DNA from: Mycobacterium spongiae
Lineage (GTDB): Bacteria; Actinomycetota; Actinomycetes; Mycobacteriales; Mycobacteriaceae
Direction: 5' to 3'
Assembly (NCBI RefSeq): GCF_018278905.1
Contig: NZ_CP046600.1
Span: 5,394,001-5,458,000, forward strand
Length of the DNA stretch: 64,000 nucleotides
In this document: in pieces, positions 8,755 through 16,897 of the stretch
Position numbering within the stretch: the first letter of the stretch is position 1
How the letters are laid out: each line of letters begins with the position of its first letter
Notes under the pieces: model-generated
Databases searched by the model: none
Told to the model about the DNA's origin: nothing
What the model saw: the letters and a program-made list of their open reading frames with translations, nothing else
Position numbers and translations under genes: made by a program

Positions 8755-10035
8755 ATGACCGTGGAAACCTCGCCCCTGGACCGTGAATCCGGCGATTCCG
8801 ACTACACCGCGCAGAGCACGTATTTCGACTATCCGCCATATGCCACGGCAGCCGAGAGCGATAAGGCCTTCGGCGAGGTGGTTTCCACCTTCGAAGCATC
8901 ACTGATCAGCTCTCTACCCCTCAACGTTCACTACGGGAGACGCGACAACGCCCGGGTGCAAGACGCCTACACCGGTCGGTGGTACTGGGACTGTCACCGG
9001 GAGGGCTCGAAGTACAACCTCGGGCACCGCAATCCCGCTGTCGTCGACGCTTTGCACGAGGCGATTGACCACATCGACGCTGGCAACTTTTCGCATCTCT
9101 CCGGCTACCGGGCGATGATCGTCGAGAAGCTGGTCGCTAGCACGGGCGGTGCATTACCCAGGGGCAGGCTTGGCCTGAGCGGCTCGGACGCGGTGGAGAT
9201 CGCGGTGCATGCGGCCCGAGCATTCACCCAGCGGAAGGGACTGGTGGCGATCGCCGACACCTCCTACCACGGATCCGGGGAGCTGGGCACGGCCATCAGC
9301 GCAATCCGCGCCGCCCAGATGAAGGCGTGCCTGGTCGACGGCGGCCACACCACCTATGTGCCGTACAACGACCTCGCCGCCATGAAATCCGCGATCACCA
9401 CCGACACGGCCGCTGTCATCATGGAGCCCACTCCTGCTCAGGCCGGCTTCCCCGAGCCATCTCCCGGCTATCTCGCCGGGGTCAAGGCGGCGTGCGAAGC
9501 CAAGGGTGCGCTGATGATTCTCGACGAGATCCAGACCGGTTTCGGCAGCACGGGCACCCTGTGGGCCTACGAACAGTTCGACTTCGTCCCCGATCTGATG
9601 GCGATCGGTAAGGGCATGGGTGGTGGGATGTATCCGATCTCGGCGACGCTGATGGCCGACGGGCCCTGGCGCGCCTATACCGATGGTCAACTCTTCCCCC
9701 ACGATTCGACCTACGCCGGCTCGGAGATCGGTTGTGTCATCGCATCCGTCGTCCTCGACCTGACCAACAACCCCGGTTTTCTGGGGCGGGTCGGCGAGCT
9801 GGCCGACCGATTCAAACGCGGCTTCGCCGGCGCGCCGTTCGAGTTCAGCCAGGTGGGCTTGTGTATGGGTATTCAGACCGGGGATTCCATAGGAACCGCG
9901 ACCAAGCTCGCTGAGCACGGTATCCTCACGATTCCGTCCGACTCCGCGCCAGTCGTCCCGTTCCGCCCGTTCCTGACGCTGCGTGACGAGGATGCCGACG
10001 ACATCATCGAACGGGTCCGACGCGCGCTCGGGTAG
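8755..10035 (+). CDS. Class III (omega) aminotransferase, PLP-dependent
   Basis: A 426-residue fold-type I enzyme with the class III features: GSDAVEIA (143-150) for phosphate binding, LDEIQTGFG with Asp257 that holds the pyridine nitrogen, and AIGKGMGGG with the Schiff-base Lys286. Length fits omega-transaminases and ornithine/GABA aminotransferases. The N-terminal 50 residues are variable and substrate specificity cannot be read. It lies 71 bases after the sulfatase on the same strand and 12 bases from a convergent thioesterase gene. The ATG at 8755 has no strong ribosome site. Confidence 0.87.
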   Translation: MTVETSPLDRESGDSDYTAQSTYFDYPPYATAAESDKAFGEVVSTFEASLISSLPLNVHYGRRDNARVQDAYTGRWYWDCHREGSKYNLGHRNPAVVDALHEAIDHIDAGNFSHLSGYRAMIVEKLVASTGGALPRGRLGLSGSDAVEIAVHAARAFTQRKGLVAIADTSYHGSGELGTAISAIRAAQMKACLVDGGHTTYVPYNDLAAMKSAITTDTAAVIMEPTPAQAGFPEPSPGYLAGVKAACEAKGALMILDEIQTGFGSTGTLWAYEQFDFVPDLMAIGKGMGGGMYPISATLMADGPWRAYTDGQLFPHDSTYAGSEIGCVIASVVLDLTNNPGFLGRVGELADRFKRGFAGAPFEFSQVGLCMGIQTGDSIGTATKLAEHGILTIPSDSAPVVPFRPFLTLRDEDADDIIERVRRALG

Positions 10036-10047
10036 GGGGCCACGGAC

Positions 10048-10407
10048 CTAGGCACCCTCAGCTGCTCGAACGAGAAACTTCTCACGATCGACGATGACCC
10101 GATCGATTTCGCCGACCGCGACAACATGGCCTGATTCGTCAATAGCCTTCACCACAAAGCTGAGGCGTCGACCGGAGGTCGTCGGCGGGTCCGCCATAGC
10201 CTCGATGGTGCCGCCCACTTTGGTAGCGCGTTGATGCTCAATCCGAACTGCGATCCCGACACTAGTCTGACCCGGGCCTACCAACCCGGCGGCGGCTTGC
10301 ACGGTCGCAGCCTCTAGCCACGCGATCAGCCGAGGGGTCGCGAGCACAGGCACATCGCCGCTGCCCATCTGCTCCGCAGTGTCCGCGGTTGTCACTTCGT
10401 GCTGCAT
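10048..10407 (-). CDS. Hotdog-fold thioesterase, fluoroacetyl-CoA thioesterase (FlK)-like
   Basis: A 119-residue protein with the single-hotdog layout of the FlK-like family: TPRLIAWLEAA, GPGQTSVGIAVRIEHQRAT, then RRLSFVVKAIDESG and a GEIDRVIV strand. Glu32, Thr48 and His58 are the likely catalytic trio by analogy with FlK (a Thr, a Glu and a His). Such enzymes hydrolyse small acyl-CoAs; fluoroacetate need not be the substrate in mycobacteria. It is convergent with the aminotransferase gene and divergent from the TetR gene, a common layout for a regulator and its target. Confidence 0.8.
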   Translation of the reverse strand: MQHEVTTADTAEQMGSGDVPVLATPRLIAWLEAATVQAAAGLVGPGQTSVGIAVRIEHQRATKVGGTIEAMADPPTTSGRRLSFVVKAIDESGHVVAVGEIDRVIVDREKFLVRAAEGA

Positions 10408-10712
10408 CGCACCACCCTAACGAGCGAGGAGTGCCATCCTGAATACGGACAGGCGGGGCTTGACGTGGCGACGTCGTCGGGGCCTCAGCCCGCCGGCTGG
10501 CATGCCGCAGTGCCGTGCCGCTCCGGAACGGACACACGCGGTGCGATCTCGATTTTCTCGCGGTCGCGCCACGAATTCTCTGACGTTCGCGTAAAATCTT
10601 GTCTCGCGGCGTCCGGCGCTGGACCCCCAGCCCCACGACACGCGCGTGAGCTGTGAATACGGCGCACATTTTTGTTGAAGACAAGCTGTTGAAGACGAGC
10701 ATTGTGAGGAAG
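10408..10712. promoter_or_regulatory. Divergent intergenic region between thioesterase and TetR genes
   Basis: About 305 bases without a convincing gene. A TAAAAT hexamer near 10587 could be a -10 element for the regulator. Two 13-14 base direct repeats, GTTGAAGACAAGCT and GTTGAAGACGAGC, lie head to tail at 10674-10700, just before the regulator start. They may form a regulator-binding site, or they are the first codons if the regulator starts at GTG 10653. Confidence 0.4.
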
Positions 10713-11321
10713 ATGCGAACCGCGGACTCTGTGCCCGAAAGGCTGCTCAACGCCGGGCTATCGCTATTCCACGAACGCGGGTACAACGGCACCGGTGTGC
10801 AGCAGATTACATTGGCTGCCGGTGTCCCGAAGGGCTCGTTCTACAACTACTACAGCGGCAAGGAATCGCTGGCCATTGCCGCCTTGCATCGATACAACTC
10901 GGGCATTCCCATTCCAACCTTGTTCGACACGTCGGTCGGCGGCCCGGCGGCGCGGATCCGAGCCCACTTCGAAGCCCTCCGCGAAACGTTCGCCGCTTCG
11001 GGCTACCGAAACGGCTGTCTGATGGGGAAATTCGCTATGGAGCTGGCCGATGCGAGCGAGCGAACCCGCACCACGTTGGAAGAGATGTTCCACACTTGGC
11101 AGTCCTCGATCGCGTCGGTGCTTGCCGAGGCGCAATACGCGGGCGAGATAGCCAATCGGTGCGAGCCGGCCATCCTCGCCGAGTATCTCCTGCAAGGCTG
11201 GCAAGGTGCGGTCCTGGCCACCCTGGTCACCAAGCGCCAGGAGACTCTCGATGCCTACTTCAACACCACCTTCGATGTGGTGTTGGCTGCGCGCGACGTC
11301 GCGCCGGCCGCCAACACGTAG
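10713..11321 (+). CDS. TetR/AcrR family transcriptional regulator
   Basis: About 202 residues. The N-terminal helix-turn-helix is typical (LLNAGLSLFHERGYNGTGVQQI, then AGVPKGSFYNYYSGKESL). The C-terminal half (from HFEALRETF through GCLMGKFAMELAD to YLLQGWQGA) resembles the TetR_C domain of AcuR/NemR-like regulators, which sense small reactive molecules. ATG 10713 gives a normal TetR length; GTG 10704 and GTG 10653 are in-frame alternatives, the last adding 20 residues. It is divergent from the hotdog thioesterase gene, its most likely target together with itself. Confidence 0.85.
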   Translation: MRTADSVPERLLNAGLSLFHERGYNGTGVQQITLAAGVPKGSFYNYYSGKESLAIAALHRYNSGIPIPTLFDTSVGGPAARIRAHFEALRETFAASGYRNGCLMGKFAMELADASERTRTTLEEMFHTWQSSIASVLAEAQYAGEIANRCEPAILAEYLLQGWQGAVLATLVTKRQETLDAYFNTTFDVVLAARDVAPAANT

Positions 11322-11686
11322 CGGACACCACCGTCGGATCTCCCAGAATCAGCCCCCGGAGGTGCCCGCGTTGGGCGCCACCGCCGCTGGACGGTCGTTG
11401 GTGGTCGTGAGAATACGAAAGATGTTGTTTGACAGCGTGACTCATGAGGCGGCCCGGTGATCCGCGGGTCGACGGCGCCCGCGCCCCGAATGACAGCTGG
11501 CAAACGCTTGTCGAATATCGGTGACTATTGACGCATAGTGGTGTAACACTGAAACGCCACCAATCCCGATTCACGGCACGTGAGTGATCGGAAAATGGCA
11601 CCCACGGCATGGATAGCTAGTCCATTGCAGCACAGCAAGCAGGGCGCTGGGCATCGCAGCAACAGCGCCGCGAAAGGTCGGCCGAC
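11322..11686. other. 365-base gap between TetR and GreA-like genes
   Basis: No convincing coding frame on either strand. It contains a short perfect palindrome GTGTAACAC at 11541-11549 within AT-richer sequence, a possible operator or promoter part for the GreA-like gene that starts at 11687. A GAAAGG ribosome-site-like run stands about 11 bases before that GTG. Nothing else is recognisable. Confidence 0.4.
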
Positions 11687-12172
11687 GTGAACGAGGAAGT
11701 CGAATCGACGGGCCTCGCGGAAGCAGGGCGCGAGCATCTCGCCGCGGAACTGGACCGCTTGCGCCAACGCCGCGATCGGCTCGAGGCAGAGGTTAAGAAT
11801 GACCGCGGCATGGTCGCCGATCACGGTGATGCAGCCGAAGCGATTCAGCGCGCCGATGAACTCGCCGTACTCGCAGATCGGATCAACGAACTCGACCGGC
11901 GGTTACGATCCGGACCACCCCGCTCCAACGGGAAGGAGACACTACCCGGAGGCACGGAGGTGACCTTGCGATTCTCCGACGGGGAAGTGGTCACCATGCA
12001 CGTGATCTCGATCGTCGAGGAGACTCCGGTAGGCCGCGAAGCCGAGACACTAACCGCTCACAGTCCGCTGGGAGAGGCGCTGGCCGGCCGTCAGCCAGGC
12101 GACACCGTCACCTACTCCACGCCGCAGGGGCCGAGTCAGGTCCAGCTCATCGCCGTGAAGTTGCCCTCCTAG
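11687..12172 (+). CDS. GreA/Gfh-like RNA polymerase secondary-channel factor (Rv3788)
   Basis: A 161-residue protein with an N-terminal charged coiled coil (REHLAAELDRLRQRRDRLEAE, about 14-34, running on to about 70) and a C-terminal FKBP-like domain of the GreA/GreB C-terminal family (SPLGEALAGRQPGDTV). In M. tuberculosis Rv3788 has been reported to bind RNA polymerase near the secondary channel and inhibit transcription rather than stimulate cleavage. The acidic tip residues of true GreA are not obvious here. It starts at GTG 11687 and lies just upstream of the dprE1 operon promoter. Confidence 0.85.
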   Translation: MNEEVESTGLAEAGREHLAAELDRLRQRRDRLEAEVKNDRGMVADHGDAAEAIQRADELAVLADRINELDRRLRSGPPRSNGKETLPGGTEVTLRFSDGEVVTMHVISIVEETPVGREAETLTAHSPLGEALAGRQPGDTVTYSTPQGPSQVQLIAVKLPS

Positions 12173-12198
12173 CCGCATCCGACCCGGCCCGAGCAGGC

Positions 12199-12236
12199 GA
12201 TAGACACCCAGGGGTGTCTATCAGCACCATTAGACT
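12199..12236 (+). promoter_or_regulatory. Palindrome plus -10 element of the Rv3789-dprE1-dprE2-aftA-embC operon
   Basis: Perfect 11-bp arms GATAGACACCC (12199-12209) and GGGTGTCTATC (12212-12222) with a 2-base spacer AG. Nine bases further, TAGACT (12231-12236) fits a mycobacterial -10 hexamer. Six bases separate it from the ATG at 12243, so the transcript would be leaderless or nearly so. The palindrome would cover the -35 region. A terminator for the preceding gene is less likely: the loop would be too short and no T-run follows. Confidence 0.6.
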
Positions 12237-12242
12237 CCCCGG

Positions 12243-12680
12243 ATGGCCCAACAATGGTCGCCGACGACGAGGCCCGACGCACCCCATCCACCCCTGAACC
12301 TGACGACCCAGGTGTGGCGTTTCGTCATCACCGGCGGTCTGGCAGGAATTGTCGACTTCGGCCTGTACGTGACGCTCTACAAAGCGGTCGGGCTGCAGGT
12401 GGACTTGGCGAAAGCCACCAGTTTCGTTGTCGGGACCATCACCGCATACCTGATCAATCGCCGCTGGACATTTCGGGCGTCACCGAGCACAGCCCGGTTC
12501 GTCGCGGTCATGGCTCTGTACGCGATCACCTTCACGGTCCAGGTCGGACTCAACCATCTATGCCTCGCGCTGTTGCACTACCAGGCATGGGCGGTACCGG
12601 TAGCCTTCGTCATCGCTCAGGGCACCGCCACGGTAATCAACTTCATCGTGCAGCGAACGGTAATCTTTCGAGTCCGCTGA
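12243..12680 (+). CDS. GtrA-family four-helix membrane protein (Rv3789)
   Basis: A 145-residue protein with four membrane helices and the GtrA signature ([39 protein letters not shown]). In M. tuberculosis Rv3789 was proposed as the flippase of decaprenyl-phospho-arabinose and, in other work, as an anchor that recruits AftA. The N-terminal 23 residues are extra and polar compared with the 121-residue H37Rv protein. It is the first gene of the dprE1-dprE2-aftA-embC transcription unit and starts right behind a -10-like element. Confidence 0.9.
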   Translation: MAQQWSPTTRPDAPHPPLNLTTQVWRFVITGGLAGIVDFGLYVTLYKAVGLQVDLAKATSFVVGTITAYLINRRWTFRASPSTARFVAVMALYAITFTVQVGLNHLCLALLHYQAWAVPVAFVIAQGTATVINFIVQRTVIFRVR

Positions 12681-12727
12681 GACGGGAGCGAGCTCCCGCA
12701 TCATCAACCGAGGGGCGGGTACCCTCT

Positions 12728-14140
12728 GTGACGATGTCGAGCACCCCCGAGCCCCCCGCGGCTGCCACCAACGCCACCCGGCTGACCGGCTGGGGACGCA
12801 CCGCTCCGTCGGTGGCGCACGTGCTCAGCACACCCGATCCAGAGGCGATCGCCAAGGCGGTAGCCCGGGTTGCCGACTCGGGCGGACTCCCCCATGGTCG
12901 CGGCGTGATTGCCCGCGGATTGGGCCGGTCCTACGGCGATAACGCGCAAAACGGCGGCGGCCTGGTAATCGACATGACCCGCCTGTCGACCATCCACTCG
13001 ATCAACGCGGACACCAAGCTTGCCGACGTCGACGCGGGGGTGAACCTCGACCAACTAATGAAAGCGGCCTTACCGTTCGGGCTCTGGGTTCCGGTGCTGC
13101 CCGGAACCCGGCAGGTCACTGTCGGTGGCGCGATCGCGTGTGACATCCACGGCAAGAACCATCACAGCGCCGGCAGTTTCGGCTGCCACGTACGCAGCAT
13201 GGACCTGCTGACTGCGGACGGCGAAATCCGCCACCTCACTCCCGGCGGCGAGGATTCCGAACTGTTCTGGGCCACCGTCGGTGGCAACGGTCTCACCGGC
13301 ATCATCCTGCGGGCAACCATCGAGATGACGCCCACCGAGACTGCCTACTTCATCGCCGACGGCGACGTCACCGCCGACCTCGACGAGACCATCGCACTAC
13401 ATAGCGATGGCAGCGAAGCTGGGTACGCCTACTCCAGCGCCTGGTTCGACGCGATCAGCGCACCTCCGAAACTCGGCCGTGCGGCGGTATCGCGCGGCTG
13501 CCTGGCCACCATCGACCAATTGCCGGCGAAGCTGCGGCGTGAACCGCTGAAATTCGATGCACCACAACTGCTTACATTCCCTGACATATTTCCCAACGGG
13601 CTGGCCAACAAATACACCTTCGGACCGATCGGTGAGCTCTGGTACCGCAAATCGGGCACGTATCGGGGCAAGGTCCAGAACCTGACGCAGTTCTACCACC
13701 CGCTGGACATGTTCGGCGAATGGAACCGCGCCTACGGCTCGGCGGGCTTCCTGCAGTATCAATTCGTGATTCCCACCGAAGCCGTCGATGAGTTCAAGCG
13801 CATCATCGCCGACATCCAGTCCTCGGGCCACTACTCGTTTCTCAACGTGTTCAAGTTGTTCGGGCCCGGCAACCAAGCGCCGCTGAGCTTCCCGATACCG
13901 GGCTGGAACATCTGCGTCGACTTCCCCATCAAAGCGGGACTGAGCGAATTCGTCACCGAACTCGACCGCAGGGTATTGGAATTCGGGGGCCGGCTCTACA
14001 CCGCCAAAGACTCCCGCACCACCGCCGAAACCTTTCACGCCATGTATCCCCGCATCGACGAATGGATCGCCGTACGCCGCAAGGTCGACCCCTTGCGGGT
14101 ATTCGCCTCCGACATGGCCCGACGTTTGGAGCTGCTCTAG
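12728..14140 (+). CDS. dprE1: Decaprenylphosphoryl-beta-D-ribose 2-oxidase DprE1 (Rv3790)
   Basis: A 470-residue FAD enzyme of the vanillyl-alcohol-oxidase fold. The FAD-binding part carries [17 protein letters not shown] (62-78) and [22 protein letters not shown]. The C-terminal half has Cys396 in GWNICVDFP, the residue equivalent to Cys387 of M. tuberculosis that benzothiazinones modify, so the target site is intact. It oxidises decaprenyl-phospho-ribose to the 2-keto form, which DprE2 reduces. GTG 12728 is preferred because an AGGGGCGGG run lies about 12 bases upstream; ATG 12734 is the alternative. Ten bases separate it from dprE2. Confidence 0.97.
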   Translation: MTMSSTPEPPAAATNATRLTGWGRTAPSVAHVLSTPDPEAIAKAVARVADSGGLPHGRGVIARGLGRSYGDNAQNGGGLVIDMTRLSTIHSINADTKLADVDAGVNLDQLMKAALPFGLWVPVLPGTRQVTVGGAIACDIHGKNHHSAGSFGCHVRSMDLLTADGEIRHLTPGGEDSELFWATVGGNGLTGIILRATIEMTPTETAYFIADGDVTADLDETIALHSDGSEAGYAYSSAWFDAISAPPKLGRAAVSRGCLATIDQLPAKLRREPLKFDAPQLLTFPDIFPNGLANKYTFGPIGELWYRKSGTYRGKVQNLTQFYHPLDMFGEWNRAYGSAGFLQYQFVIPTEAVDEFKRIIADIQSSGHYSFLNVFKLFGPGNQAPLSFPIPGWNICVDFPIKAGLSEFVTELDRRVLEFGGRLYTAKDSRTTAETFHAMYPRIDEWIAVRRKVDPLRVFASDMARRLELL

Positions 14141-14150
14141 ATGGTGCGCA

Positions 14151-14915
14151 ATGGTTCTTGATGCCGTAGGAAATCCTCAGACCGTGCTGCTGCTCGGCGG
14201 TACCTCCGAGATCGGGCTGGCCATCTGCGAGCGCTACCTGCGCAATGCGCCCGCACGCATCGTGTTGGCCGCACTGGCCGACGACCCCGGCCGCGACGAC
14301 GCAGTGACCCAGATGAAAGCCGCTGGCGCTCGGTCGGTGGAGCTGATCGACTTCGACGCCCTAGACACCGACAGCCACCCGAAGATGATCGAGGCGGCCT
14401 TCGCCGGTGGCGATGTCGACGCGGCAATTGTGGCGTTCGGTTTGCTCGGCGACGCCGAAGAGCTATGGCAGAACCAGCGCAAGGCGGTGCAGATCGCTCA
14501 AATCAACTACACGGCGGCAGTGTCGATCGGCGTGCTGCTGGGAGAGAAGATGCGCGCTCAGGGCTTCGGCCAGATCATTGCCATGAGCTCGGCCGCCGGC
14601 GAGCGGGTACGCCGGGCCAACTTCGTCTACGGCTCCACGAAGGCGGGTCTGGACGGTTTCTATCTGGGCCTGTCAGAAGCGCTGCGCGAGTTCGGCGTTC
14701 GAGTACTGGTGATCCGGCCCGGCCAGGTACGCACCCGGATGAGCGCGCATCTCAAGGAGGCCCCGCTGACCGTCGACAAGGAGTACGTCGCAAACCTCGC
14801 GGTGGCCGCGTCCGCAAAGGGTAAGGAATTGGTTTGGGCGCCAGCGACGTTTCGCTACGTGATGATGGTGTTGCGGCATATCCCGCGGAGCATCTTCCGC
14901 AAGCTGCCAATCTAG
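14151..14915 (+). CDS. dprE2: Decaprenylphosphoryl-2-keto-ribose reductase DprE2 (Rv3791)
   Basis: A 254-residue short-chain dehydrogenase. It has the nucleotide-binding GGTSEIGLA (16-24), the catalytic Ser in AMSSAAGER, and Tyr/Lys in YGSTKAG. It reduces the keto intermediate made by DprE1, with NADH, to decaprenyl-phospho-arabinose, the only arabinofuranose donor of mycobacteria. Length and sequence match the H37Rv protein almost throughout. It starts 10 bases after dprE1 and ends 2 bases before the aftA start. Confidence 0.97.
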   Translation: MVLDAVGNPQTVLLLGGTSEIGLAICERYLRNAPARIVLAALADDPGRDDAVTQMKAAGARSVELIDFDALDTDSHPKMIEAAFAGGDVDAAIVAFGLLGDAEELWQNQRKAVQIAQINYTAAVSIGVLLGEKMRAQGFGQIIAMSSAAGERVRRANFVYGSTKAGLDGFYLGLSEALREFGVRVLVIRPGQVRTRMSAHLKEAPLTVDKEYVANLAVAASAKGKELVWAPATFRYVMMVLRHIPRSIFRKLPI

Positions 14916-14917
14916 CC

Positions 14918-16897
14918 ATGCGCAACGTCCTGGCCACCCTGGGCCAGATGATCCTCGCCAGTTGCGTGGCCATTCTGATCGCGGTGATTTCGTTGATCGC
15001 CATCGCGCGCGTCCAGTGGCCGGCCTTCCCGTCGTCCAACCAACTGCATGCGCTGACCACGGTCGGCCAGGTCGCGTGCCTGGCCGGGCTGGTCGCCTCC
15101 GGTTGGGCGTGGCGGCTTTCGGGCACGCGCGGTGGTCGGCTGCGCTTTGTTGCGCAGCTGGGTGGGCTGGCGTCGGTGTCCGCGTTCACCGTGGTGACCC
15201 TCGGCATGCCGCTGGGAGCGACCAAGCTGTATCTGTTCGGCATTTCCGTGGATCAGCAGTTCCGCACCGAATATCTCACCCGCCTCACCGACAGCGCCGC
15301 GTTGCACGACATGACCTACTTTGGGCTGCCGCCGTTCTACCCGCCGGGCTGGTTCTGGATCGGGGGGCGGGTGGCGGGGCTCACTGGAATACCCGCCTGG
15401 GAAATCTTCAAGCCCTGGGCGATCACCTCGATCACGATCGCGGTCGCGATCGCGCTCGTGTTGTGGTGGCGGATGGTCCGCTTCGAGTACGCGCTGTTGG
15501 TCACCACCGCGACCGCAGCAGTCACACTCGCCTACGGCTCGCCGGAGCCGTACGCCGCGATGATCACGGTATTGCTGCCGCCGATGTTTGTGCTCACCTG
15601 GTCGGGCCTACGCGCCGGAGTCGGCGAGCGTGACGCCACCGTCACGGCCGAGCTCGGGGGTGACGATGGCGTCACAGTCGATCGAGGGGCCGGCTGGGCG
15701 GCGGTGGTCGGCGCTGGCCTGTTCCTCGGCTTCGCGGCGACCTGGTACACCCTGCTACTGGCCTATAGCGCGTTCACGGTCGTGTTGATGGCGCTGCTGC
15801 TGGCCGGCGTGCGATGGCGGCAGGCCGGGTTCACAGCCGCACGTCGACCGCTGTATCGGTTGGCCGTCATCACCGCCATCGCGGTGGCCATCGCAGCGAC
15901 GACCTGGCTGCCCTACCTCTTGCGGGCGGCTCGCGGCCCGGTCAGCGACACTGGCAGCGCCCAGCACTACCTGCCGGCCGACGGCGCCGAATTGGCCTTC
16001 CCCATGCTGCAGTTCTCGCTGCTGGGGGCGATTTGCATGCTGGGAACCCTGTGGCTGGTGGTGCGAGCGCGGCAGTCCGTCCGGGCGGGCGCGCTGGCCA
16101 TCGGCGTCGTGGCCGTCTACCTGTGGTCCTTGTTGTCGATGCTCACCACGCTGGCGCGCACCACGCTGCTGTCGTTTCGGCTGCAGCCAACGCTGACAGC
16201 ACTGCTCGTGGCCGCCGGGGTGTTCGGCTTTGCCGAGATTACGGTCGCGTTGGCGGCGCGGGGAGCTGACCGGGGCTGGGGACCCGGCGTCCTGCCGGTG
16301 GCCGGAGCGATCGGGCTGGCCGGAGCGATCGCGTTCAGTCAGGACATTCCCGACGTGCTGCGGCCCGATCTCACCATCGCGTACACCGACACCGACGGAA
16401 ACGGCAAGCGTGGCGACCTTCGACCACCGGGCTCGGAGAAGTACTACGCGGCGATCGACGCCGCCATCCTGCGCGTCACCGGCAAGCCGCGCGATCAGAT
16501 CGTGGTCTTGACCGCCGACTACAGCTTCCTGTCGTTTCATCCCTACTGGGGCTTTCAGGGGTTGACGTCGCACTACGCCAACCCACTAGCAGAGTTCGAC
16601 CGCCGCGCGGCGCACATCGAGAGCTGGTCGAAGCTCAAGACGGCCGACGAGTTGATTCATGCACTGGACACGCTGCCCTGGGCGCCGCCGACGGTCTTTC
16701 TCATGCGCCGCGGCTCAGGTTCCGGATCGAGCCGCACCTACACCCTTCGCCTGGCCGAGGACGTCTACCCGAACCAACCCAACGTCCGGCGCTACACCGT
16801 GGTCCTGCGGGCCTCCCTGTTCGCCGACCCACGGTTCGCCGTCAAGAGCATCGGCCCATTCGTGTTGGCGATCCGCAAGCCGGGCGCGCGGGCCTGA
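14918..16897 (+). CDS. aftA: Arabinofuranosyltransferase AftA (Rv3792)
   Basis: A 659-residue GT-C protein (family GT85) with about 11-13 membrane helices and a C-terminal periplasmic domain from about residue 480. The first large extracytoplasmic loop carries DQQFRTEYL (Asp112 onward), a candidate catalytic and acceptor segment. AftA adds the first arabinose to the galactan chain. It is somewhat longer than the 643 residues of H37Rv. ATG 14918 follows the dprE2 stop by two bases; an upstream extension of the same frame lies inside dprE2. The stop overlaps the embC ATG by one base. Confidence 0.95.
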   Translation: MRNVLATLGQMILASCVAILIAVISLIAIARVQWPAFPSSNQLHALTTVGQVACLAGLVASGWAWRLSGTRGGRLRFVAQLGGLASVSAFTVVTLGMPLGATKLYLFGISVDQQFRTEYLTRLTDSAALHDMTYFGLPPFYPPGWFWIGGRVAGLTGIPAWEIFKPWAITSITIAVAIALVLWWRMVRFEYALLVTTATAAVTLAYGSPEPYAAMITVLLPPMFVLTWSGLRAGVGERDATVTAELGGDDGVTVDRGAGWAAVVGAGLFLGFAATWYTLLLAYSAFTVVLMALLLAGVRWRQAGFTAARRPLYRLAVITAIAVAIAATTWLPYLLRAARGPVSDTGSAQHYLPADGAELAFPMLQFSLLGAICMLGTLWLVVRARQSVRAGALAIGVVAVYLWSLLSMLTTLARTTLLSFRLQPTLTALLVAAGVFGFAEITVALAARGADRGWGPGVLPVAGAIGLAGAIAFSQDIPDVLRPDLTIAYTDTDGNGKRGDLRPPGSEKYYAAIDAAILRVTGKPRDQIVVLTADYSFLSFHPYWGFQGLTSHYANPLAEFDRRAAHIESWSKLKTADELIHALDTLPWAPPTVFLMRRGSGSGSSRTYTLRLAEDVYPNQPNVRRYTVVLRASLFADPRFAVKSIGPFVLAIRKPGARA

